The position numbers and the translations under genes are program-made. From GWF2-38-10 sp964527595 (lineage in GTDB: Bacteria > Babelota > Babeliae > Babelales > RVW-14), in NCBI GenBank assembly GCA_964527595.1, contig CAZGPI010000012.1, positions 1-36,043 of the forward strand: a stretch of DNA of 36,043 nt. The letters run 5' to 3'. Positions 29,901-36,043 of the stretch are shown here, in pieces. Every line of letters starts with the position of its first letter. Within the stretch, counting starts at the first letter, position 1. The notes under the pieces were generated by a model. It worked only from the letters and a program-made list of their open reading frames with translations. It was not told the origin of the DNA and searched no databases.

Positions 29901-31904
29901 TATGCAAAATTATCTTCTTTTTCTCCAAGTGGAGAGCGACTTGTTGTAAGTACGGCGGCAGGGCTTTCACTATATTCTTCTGATACAAGTGGCTTTTTAC
30001 ATCCTACTGGTGTTCGTGCCTATGCTCAGAGCGCATTTCAAGTCTCTTCGTTTTCATGGGCACCTAACGGAACGCGCATAGTAGTTGGTTCCTATGCCGA
30101 TCAAGCAGAAGATCTTATGATTCTTAGTGTTTCAAGTGGCGGAGTATTGGGTTATCCAGGTCAGGCCATTAATAGTCGAGGAAAAGTTTATTCGATTGCA
30201 TGGGCGCCGGATGGTAATAATATATTTGTGGTTAGCCCTTATCTAAGCATTTCTCGTACCGATGGGGATCGCATATGGCGGACGGTTTGGACCGATGTTC
30301 ACTCACCTGAAGGGTTGTGTGATTTTTCACCAGTTAATAATTATATTGCGGTGACATTAAACTCTGCTTATGGTAGTCGGCCTGCTAATACTCTTAATAT
30401 ATACAAAGCTTTTCTGACCGATCACACGGCTCTGCCGGTTAGTACCATTGCTGTAGGTTTTTCCCCAACAGCTCTTGCTTGTTCGCCTAACGGGCAATAT
30501 ATTGCATGCGGTGGCACAAATCAGTTGTCAATTTTCCGTTTTGTAAATGAAGCGCTCGAGCTGATCTCTTCAAATGTAACATCAGGTTCAGCTAATTGTT
30601 CTTGGTCGCCTGATGGAAATTATATGGTAACAACTGGCGGTACGAAAATTAATGTTTTTGCCGTTAATGATGGTGTACCTTCGTTGCTTTCGAGCCTTGA
30701 TATAGGAACACAAGCGTATGGATGTTCCTGGAGTGATAATGGTTCATTTATTGCTGTACATGCTGGCAATACCATTAAAAGCTTTAGGGTTAACGTTCAG
30801 CCTGTTCGATCGGTTCAGGTTTCGCCAACTATATCCAACAGTATTACGCTTGGCAATAGTGCCAATGGATCGTCTGACGATGTCAACGTTCAAGTACGAA
30901 CTGGAGCAAGTGTTAACGTTTATGGATTAATAAACCATGACTCGGCATCATATCAATGGCAAACGCGTAATCAATTGGGCAGAGAAGTTAATGCGACAAA
31001 CTACACTCAAAGCGATGACTTATGGTTAAGTAAAGATCAATCATTAATCGTTAACGAAAGTTGCGTATTTAATGGCGATGGCCATTCCATTTGGTTTGCA
31101 CGAAGCCAGTTAGGGTTGATTCAAATTGCTGCAGGAAAATCGGTTATTTTTACGAATGTTATATTAAAAGACTTTAATGATGCAGCAATTTCACTTGGGC
31201 AAGGTTCTTCGGTTATCTTTGGCGATGGCGTGGTAATTGAATTGTCAATGCCAATGAATTTGACCAAAGACTTAAGATTTTCAGGGGATTCAACGATTAG
31301 TGGATTGGGCTACGATTTTGATCTTTCTTCGTACTATCTTGGTATTTTACAACCAGGCGTTTTGACGCTGCAAAATATTGTTTTAACCGGTGTTAAAGAG
31401 CGCAATATTCGCTGTATTGGGGACAATGCTTCTATAACATTGCGTGATTGTGGATTGGTTTTAGAAAGTGATTTTACGTTTACAACAGGAAGATTTTCTA
31501 TTGAAAAAGATGTTGTTTTAACCGGAACGCATACTTTTAGTTACGAAGGATCGGGTAATAAAGTTTCAACGATTTCGGCAAATTCAACATTGTTTTTGGA
31601 TACAGGAGTTACTTTTAGTTATGCTCCGCGAGCAGCAAATCAAGATCTTTTGGCGTTTACCGATGCAACCTCTCGATTATATTTGAACGGTTGCACCCTC
31701 AAAACAACAGCAACGGGCATGCGATTAACTAAAGGAACTATGATGGTTGATAATCAGAATAGCGTTTACAATTATTCGTCATCTATGTCCGGAGCTTTTA
31801 CCATTGGTAATGGAGTGGTCGCCGATGATTTCATCATACAGATAATGCCTAATGCTAACATTGAAATAGTTGAAGGTAGTCTGGTTTATAATAACCAAGA
31901 ATAA
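26937..31904 (+). CDS. Large exported modular protein: three beta-solenoid modules and two seven-bladed propellers
   Basis: 1655 residues, signal peptide at 1-21. The order is helix module 1 (about 25-300), propeller 1 (about 305-645), helix module 2 (about 648-985), propeller 2 (about 988-1282) and helix module 3 (about 1285-1655). Each propeller has seven WD40/PD40-like repeats, recognised by [CF]xWSPxGxYxA, for example CAWSPNGQYVAAAS and CSWSPDGNYMVTTG. The helix modules are Asn/Ser/Thr-rich with short repeating strands (LTLQNIVLTGVKE type), like right-handed beta-solenoids, and each ends with a conserved TGMRLTKG block; modules 2 and 3 align throughout. No autotransporter barrel or LPXTG-like signal is visible. 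AAAAAGGAG lies before the ATG. It heads an operon with two paralogues (17- and 14-base gaps). Probably surface or host-interaction; function unknown. Confidence 0.87.
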   Translation: MFMRGLVLTLALLGNIFDLGATIIDGTSSMKYFPQNYVFHDGDSAQGFVRFSNGVTILPGATANIDLWNSVAGGLDLRSSGVLSLQGDLRLDSNITLTQGGYLNSSGSQLVLGGDLTIAQNKTLHCGGQLVIDGNGHNLYLNPHAQIILDAGATVTFRNMTICTTRNSSSEPAIKLASSSTKLALDDVEFMLGNDFNFSQGQFYIHSDVAITGTSMFTYSSAAPSYIASLGCLYFDIDSVFLYAPASTSRDLLVMNDRTSALFLNGSTLATTSTGMRLTKGSIYFDNSVTMSSVGNLYTTYQYVTPIVSTNAYEPQVSCAWSPSGAYLASYSTSGRLNLYSVQSGVLTLINYLTDCDFSGELIWSADGTNIISSDSNDIAFVVNGRLASNSSMTQILGDGAISASGNYVARILYGAYLNISSLGNGSWTFKDSAVIATPNTYYSSIAFAPSLCAWSPNGQYVAAASPGVNGYINTYAINTSGIITNAAARDGYTRYAPYTSNVSTNSVTTFTPESIKWSPDGNYILCCGRTSDFHKVLSVCHVSSGGVLSSPQKITLDFATDGGANDPLSCSWSPDSTHIAVTSYGKNNIEIFTVTAGVPSLLTSYNTGAALAGFSWDSSGAYIATCIGDAIETYVISFQSHRIHASPTLSNCITFGNSTTGISADVVIYKLNNSTINVAGLAYHDAPMPTWRSLNDVSVDTVTYSLVTDLFLDADHKLIINENCEFDGAGSSIWFASNSSNVLQIAAGKSVTFTNITVENFDDAAISLGDATSSITFGDGAMLKLTGARQLTRDWHFMGGARVNGFGYPLNLSSCTIGSVGQGSVTLENIIFTGVKNKNIHCISDDSSITLRDCNLALADDFVFDSGAFNVENDVKVTGASGFCYQPSGLSTSTITANSMLYLDSGITFSYAPQTANKDLLAFTDKSSVLFLNGCTLKTSDTGMRLTKGSIYFDNTVTVSNVGPIVNYYDCLTLVDSNVIDYSSTYTYAKLSSFSPSGERLVVSTAAGLSLYSSDTSGFLHPTGVRAYAQSAFQVSSFSWAPNGTRIVVGSYADQAEDLMILSVSSGGVLGYPGQAINSRGKVYSIAWAPDGNNIFVVSPYLSISRTDGDRIWRTVWTDVHSPEGLCDFSPVNNYIAVTLNSAYGSRPANTLNIYKAFLTDHTALPVSTIAVGFSPTALACSPNGQYIACGGTNQLSIFRFVNEALELISSNVTSGSANCSWSPDGNYMVTTGGTKINVFAVNDGVPSLLSSLDIGTQAYGCSWSDNGSFIAVHAGNTIKSFRVNVQPVRSVQVSPTISNSITLGNSANGSSDDVNVQVRTGASVNVYGLINHDSASYQWQTRNQLGREVNATNYTQSDDLWLSKDQSLIVNESCVFNGDGHSIWFARSQLGLIQIAAGKSVIFTNVILKDFNDAAISLGQGSSVIFGDGVVIELSMPMNLTKDLRFSGDSTISGLGYDFDLSSYYLGILQPGVLTLQNIVLTGVKERNIRCIGDNASITLRDCGLVLESDFTFTTGRFSIEKDVVLTGTHTFSYEGSGNKVSTISANSTLFLDTGVTFSYAPRAANQDLLAFTDATSRLYLNGCTLKTTATGMRLTKGTMMVDNQNSVYNYSSSMSGAFTIGNGVVADDFIIQIMPNANIEIVEGSLVYNNQE

Positions 31905-31921
31905 GAAACGGAGAATTAATA

Positions 31922-34135
31922 ATGAAGATAAAGATTAAAGCATATGCTGCAATTATTGTGTTAATGGGCTATGCGGGCCCATTATTGGGTAATGTTATTT
32001 TTGGAAGTAAAGAGTCGACGCTTAAGTTTGGTGATAATGCAAAATTTTTTGTTACCAAAGATTTAACCATTTCCAAGGGAATGCTTGATGTTGGATTAGC
32101 GATGGTGTCCTTAAGAAACCCAGTAGAGCTTAATGATGCGATTTTTTCTGATGGTGTTAGGGGATCATTTACTTCATCGGGAAGTACTAATGGTGATGAT
32201 AAAGTGTATTTATCGAACAATCAACGATTACAGAGTTTGATTAGTTATAAACCATATCAATGTATCGTGTCTGGAACAGTGGGCAATGAAAGTTGGTTTA
32301 CTGGCGAGGTAGCATTTGAAGCATTTGATAGTGATGTTCCGTTTCTTAAATTTGCAAATGCAAGTGCGGCTCTTAGATTAGGGCTTAATTCTACCGGAGC
32401 ATCCGATATTGAGCTTAACGGCGGAACGCTTATTTTAGAAAACGATTTAGCATTTGCAACGGTAAATGCCAATTGTCTCTTGGGTGGTGGAACAGTTGAA
32501 TGTTGGGGTTCTACCGTTTCATTTGGAGGTGATGGTTTTATTTGGCCAACGGGAAAAATTGCTTGGAAGTGGCGCCCGGTAATAAATTTAATAGGCAACG
32601 TCATTTTGCATGGACGTTGGGATTTTGGAGTTCCTGAAAATGATCCTGCATATGTGCCAGGGTCCCCTGATAAAATTTACATCAATGGCAATGGTAACAC
32701 ATTAGACATATCAGATGGTAAGTTGCGCGTTGTTGGCAAATCAACCTTGATATTGTCTAACGTGAAAATCAAAGGGCTTAATGTAACAAATAATGGACAG
32801 AGTAATGCAGTTTCTAATATTGAATTTGGTGATCCTGATGCAAAAATAATATTTAATCGAGTCGAATTAGAAATGGATACCGATTGGACATTAACAACCG
32901 GTGGAATTTATGTTTCTGGTTCTTCAACGATCGTTAATAAAAATCATACACTTACTTTTGATTTGGGCAGTTCATTGACCGTTGATGGTTGTGCCTTGTG
33001 GTACGATACCTTAATATTCTCTGATAACAATGGTATTAAGCCATTTGAGGAGGCCGATCCGGATCATCATATTTTAACCCTTCTAAATAATGGGCAAATA
33101 AAACATATAACAAGTTATCAAGCCGGAACAGTTCTTATTAATGAAACATTTGAAACCAGATCGCCTGATGATTTATTGAGGGCAACGACGCCGGTTACTT
33201 ATGATATAGCGTCTTTTAGGGATCTTTCACCTACCAAGCCATATGCAGTTAATGTTGATGCCATTATTAATGGTCACACAAATGCTATTAATTTTGCCCA
33301 AACAACAGATTCGGTGATAAAAATAAAAGCAGGTAAAACGCTAACATTTCAAGATATCGTTCTTAATGATTTTATGTTTAGCCATGTTGGTTTATTGGGT
33401 ACAACCTCACATGTTATTTTTGGTGATGGGACCAATGTTTTGTGGGGTGCTAATTATGCGTTAACCCAGACCATGACGTTTCAAGGTGAGTGTATATTGG
33501 ATGGAAAAGGTAAAACAATAACATTAAGCCGTTTTGGAGGTTTTGCCATAGCGCCAGATTCGTCACTTTTATTGCAAAACATTACCATAAAAGGATTATT
33601 CAACGAGCATCTGGAGTGTCTTGATAATACATCAACCATTTCATTTGGTGGTAACGTAACATTGTTTTTGAGCGATGATGTTTTCTTTAGAAAAGGTCAT
33701 TTTGAGGTAATGCCGGCGGCGATTCTTGATGTTCGAGGAACAGATTCGTTTGTGTATCAAAGTGATCAACCAAGCTTTATTAATTCTGGCGGTACATTGC
33801 AATTGAGCGGTGGTGCGATTTTTTATTATGATATAAAGCATTCATATAGTCGTGATTTAATTGTTTTCAATGATGAAGACGCCAATTTGAAGCTCAATAA
33901 AGGCACACTTGCATCAACATCAACTGGCATGCGATTAACTTATGGCACATTACAAGTAGTTGGGGATGAAAATTATATTCGTGCTGCAGATATAACCTCA
34001 CCAACGATGTCAGAAAGTATTGTGTTTGGCGATGGGGTTGATGTAATGAACAATTTATTTGTTGAATTTAGTAATGGTACATTGATGCTAGAATCAGGGG
34101 CGTTGGTTTGGGCAAATCTTGAAGATAATTTATAA
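31922..34135 (+). CDS. Exported beta-solenoid-like protein, paralogue of the upstream gene
   Basis: 737 residues with a signal peptide (to about 24, PLLGN). It has no propeller; it is all solenoid-like repeat. Its C-terminal third repeats the helix-module ending of the upstream protein: FVYQSDQPSFINSGG, SRDLIVFNDEDANLKLNKG, STGMRLTYGT, and the last residues LMLESGALVWAN parallel IEIVEGSLVYNN there. The middle (ILSNVKIKGLN...LTTGGIYVSGSSTIVNKNHTLTFD...LTVDGCALWYDTL) is closely related to the next gene. CGGAG precedes the ATG; gaps of 17 and 14 bases to its neighbours indicate one operon. Role inferred as surface/secreted structural or adhesive, not shown. Confidence 0.85.
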   Translation: MKIKIKAYAAIIVLMGYAGPLLGNVIFGSKESTLKFGDNAKFFVTKDLTISKGMLDVGLAMVSLRNPVELNDAIFSDGVRGSFTSSGSTNGDDKVYLSNNQRLQSLISYKPYQCIVSGTVGNESWFTGEVAFEAFDSDVPFLKFANASAALRLGLNSTGASDIELNGGTLILENDLAFATVNANCLLGGGTVECWGSTVSFGGDGFIWPTGKIAWKWRPVINLIGNVILHGRWDFGVPENDPAYVPGSPDKIYINGNGNTLDISDGKLRVVGKSTLILSNVKIKGLNVTNNGQSNAVSNIEFGDPDAKIIFNRVELEMDTDWTLTTGGIYVSGSSTIVNKNHTLTFDLGSSLTVDGCALWYDTLIFSDNNGIKPFEEADPDHHILTLLNNGQIKHITSYQAGTVLINETFETRSPDDLLRATTPVTYDIASFRDLSPTKPYAVNVDAIINGHTNAINFAQTTDSVIKIKAGKTLTFQDIVLNDFMFSHVGLLGTTSHVIFGDGTNVLWGANYALTQTMTFQGECILDGKGKTITLSRFGGFAIAPDSSLLLQNITIKGLFNEHLECLDNTSTISFGGNVTLFLSDDVFFRKGHFEVMPAAILDVRGTDSFVYQSDQPSFINSGGTLQLSGGAIFYYDIKHSYSRDLIVFNDEDANLKLNKGTLASTSTGMRLTYGTLQVVGDENYIRAADITSPTMSESIVFGDGVDVMNNLFVEFSNGTLMLESGALVWANLEDNL

Positions 34136-34149
34136 AAATTGGAGTTGGC

Positions 34150-36043
34150 ATGCAAAGTGGCAGGTATTTTAAAATTACATTGATGCTTTTTGTTTTAACG
34201 TTATCAAATAATACAAGTGAACTGTTTCCAAAAAACAAAAAAAAACAAACACATAAAATGATTAATGCTAATATTATCATCAAACGTCCACCAGTTGGCT
34301 CAATTAGGGCCATCGATGAAGGATTCGCACAATTTAATAACAGAGGAGTGTTAAGCTTAAGCGGAAAGAGTATCATCACTAAGCCTCCCATCGGATCAGT
34401 AAGAAGCTTTGATGCTGACCAGCAGATTATAGGGAATCCCATATTTCTTAGCGATCAATCGGCGCTTGGTGAAACGAGTGGGGCATCTACGCAATTTACT
34501 GGTGTTTATATACCTAGTAGTAGGCAGGTGGCGCCAGATGCTGGAACCTCCATTAATCAATCGGGGAAGCCTTCTGTGTCAATTCTCGCACCATCAGGGA
34601 CAATAGCGACCGGTGAACTTCATGATGGTATTTCTTTGGCTGAGAATGCGGCAATAACGGTTAATTCGTCCTTTGTTGGTGGTAATATTAATTTAAATAA
34701 TGGTACTGTTACTCTTGAACGCAATCTTAAGTTTGCGGATAATAAGCGCATGGCGCAGGATGGAACGGTTTATTTAAATGGAAACTCATTGAGCTTTGGT
34801 GGTCAACCATTATCATGGGATAATCATATTATTTGGAATGCGGCGAGCGATCTTGAGTTCTATGGCAAAACAACGCTTAATGCAACATGGTATTTTGATG
34901 GTGATGCGCATATTACTGGTAATGGTAATATTTTTGAACTTGGAACAAATGGCAAATTTATTATCGGTGCCGGCAATACCCTTTATTTATCAAATCTAAG
35001 CTTAACGGGACTTGGTAATGGTGATAATGATGGTCGTATTTATTTTACCGATAATCAGTCACAGTTAAAATTATCCCATGTTGATATTGGGTTGAGCAAT
35101 AATTATACCTTTACGGTTGGTGGTATTTATGCTGAGGGGCCAACGACGATTGTGACTAAGAATTACACGATGACGCTTGATCAAAATGCTTCTTTGACCG
35201 TTGATGGTGTTACGTTATGGTATGATACGCTTGATTATGCTGATGGTTCCAATATTATGCCGCTTGCTAATTCGTTAACCAACATCAACAGTAAATACGT
35301 AACCTATTTAAATCATGGCATTATACGTCCGGCCACTTTACATGATAATCTTAGGACGTGTAGTAATTCCCTCAACTATTACGCTCCAACCATTAGAGCG
35401 AGCAGCTATCAAGTAGAAATGAACCGTACAACGAGTAATTCAGTAAACTTCTATGCTCCGATCATTAGGAATAACAGCTACATATTGCGTGGCACAAGCC
35501 AAGCGATGAGCTATTACGCTCCAACAATTAGAGCAAGTAGCTACCAAGTAGTTATGAATCGAACAACGAGTAATGCACTTAATTTCTATGCACCAACAAT
35601 TAGAAACAATAGCTACATATTGCGCGGCACAAGCCAAGCGATTAACTATTACGCACCAACGATTAGAGCAAGTAGCTACCAAATAGAGATGAATCGAACA
35701 ACCAGTAATTCAGTTAACTTCTATGCACCAACAATTAGAAACAATAGCTACATATTGCGCGGCACAAGCCAAGCGATGAATTATTATGCTCCAATAATTA
35801 GAGCGAGCAGCTATCAAGTAGAGATGAATCGAACAACGAGTAATGCACTTAATTTCTATGCACCAACAATTAGAAACAATAGCTACATATTGCGCGGCAC
35901 AAGCCAAGCGATTAACTATTACGCACCAACGATTAGAGCAAGTAGCTACCAAATAGAGATGAATCGAACAACCAGTAATTCAGTTAACTTCTATGCACCA
36001 ACAATTAGAAACAATAGCTACATATTGCGCGGCACAAGCCAAG
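34150..36043 (+). CDS. Exported beta-solenoid-like protein with 45-residue tandem repeats (partial, 3' end outside window)
   Basis: Open from ATG 34150 through the window end, 631 codons. The N-terminus is hydrophobic (FKITLMLFVLTLS, residues 8-19) and probably a signal. Two short related segments follow, RPPVGSIRAIDEG (46-58) and KPPIGSVRSFDAD (78-90). Residues 200-390 match the paralogue upstream, including TFTVGGIYAEGPTTIVTKN and LTVDGVTLWYDTLDY. From residue 409 the protein changes to a perfect-period 45-residue repeat made of two unequal halves, NYYAPTIRASSYQ... (24 residues) and NFYAPTIRNNSYI... (21 residues). TTGGAG precedes the ATG. Third gene of the operon; length and C-terminus unknown. 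Confidence 0.85.
   Translation, partial: MQSGRYFKITLMLFVLTLSNNTSELFPKNKKKQTHKMINANIIIKRPPVGSIRAIDEGFAQFNNRGVLSLSGKSIITKPPIGSVRSFDADQQIIGNPIFLSDQSALGETSGASTQFTGVYIPSSRQVAPDAGTSINQSGKPSVSILAPSGTIATGELHDGISLAENAAITVNSSFVGGNINLNNGTVTLERNLKFADNKRMAQDGTVYLNGNSLSFGGQPLSWDNHIIWNAASDLEFYGKTTLNATWYFDGDAHITGNGNIFELGTNGKFIIGAGNTLYLSNLSLTGLGNGDNDGRIYFTDNQSQLKLSHVDIGLSNNYTFTVGGIYAEGPTTIVTKNYTMTLDQNASLTVDGVTLWYDTLDYADGSNIMPLANSLTNINSKYVTYLNHGIIRPATLHDNLRTCSNSLNYYAPTIRASSYQVEMNRTTSNSVNFYAPIIRNNSYILRGTSQAMSYYAPTIRASSYQVVMNRTTSNALNFYAPTIRNNSYILRGTSQAINYYAPTIRASSYQIEMNRTTSNSVNFYAPTIRNNSYILRGTSQAMNYYAPIIRASSYQVEMNRTTSNALNFYAPTIRNNSYILRGTSQAINYYAPTIRASSYQIEMNRTTSNSVNFYAPTIRNNSYILRGTSQ
35374..36043 (+). repeat. 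135-base coding tandem repeat with 270-base higher-order period
   Basis: Units start at 35374, 35509, 35644, 35779 and 35914, exactly 135 bases apart; the fifth is cut by the window after 130 bases. Units 3 and 5 are identical over their visible length and units 2 and 4 are very similar, so the array grew by copying 270-base pairs. In protein this is two 45-residue units. Continues past the window. Confidence 0.95.

Noticed and set aside
35440..35952. Leftward open frames of 80 codons within the tandem repeat, Cys-rich
   Set aside because: They are the antisense of the 135-base coding repeat and recur at its 270-base period; the rightward frame is open throughout and continuous with a gene that has a signal and ribosome binding site.
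35374..36043. CRISPR array
   Set aside because: No spacers: the whole 135-base unit repeats, in frame, inside a gene; no cas genes nearby.

Overview
The window looks like a piece of a reduced, Gram-negative, probably host-associated bacterial chromosome. TolC-type and heptosyltransferase genes and a lipoprotein imply an outer membrane. Roughly a third of the proteins carry export signals, and one of these is a eukaryote-type PPP phosphatase. The overall style (moderately AT-rich, short operons, many unique secreted repeat proteins) suggests a protist-associated lineage such as candidate phylum Dependentiae (TM6). That placement is inference from style only; no rRNA is present to test it.

Layout. 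1-2.5 kb: a partial secreted protein diverges from a secreted unknown plus a small VOC protein. 2.6-4.5 kb: rarA is translationally coupled to a flavodoxin-fold reductase. 4.8-8.1 kb: a GNAT acetyltransferase, a glycine-rich RRM protein, an exported C39-like protease and adenylate kinase. 8.2-12.7 kb: a minus-strand run of heptosyltransferase, TolC-like protein, membrane protein and asnS. 12.8-17.8 kb: a membrane-anchored M16 peptidase converges, over a strong bidirectional terminator, on a MutS-type ATPase that has a signal peptide and extra hydrophobic segments. 18.1-20.7 kb: rpmH-rnpA-yidD, a divergent trigger factor and tRNA-Leu and tRNA-Lys. 20.8-24.3 kb: a lipoprotein DPP III-type peptidase and the exported PPP phosphatase. 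24.4-26.8 kb: ruvB, a GIY-YIG nuclease gene bounded by 36-nt inverted repeats, a 108-bp tandem repeat and a CYTH enzyme. 26.9 kb to the end: an apparent operon of three paralogous exported beta-solenoid-like proteins. The first embeds two seven-bladed propellers between three helix modules. The third runs into a 45-residue tandem repeat that leaves the window.

Most notable signals. (1) A family of 36-nt hairpin repeats, six copies here, with compensatory base changes in the stem. Two inverted copies tightly bracket the GIY-YIG gene and encode its C-terminus; another inverted pair lacks a gene; two more are solo copies in a tandem duplication, one of which supplies the stop codon of the CYTH gene. 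This resembles an autonomous/non-autonomous mobile repeat system analogous to REP/RAYT but built on a GIY-YIG nuclease. (2) An apparently exported MutS-family ATPase. (3) The modular helix-propeller-helix-propeller-helix surface protein operon. (4) An exported eukaryote-type PPP phosphatase that could act on host proteins.
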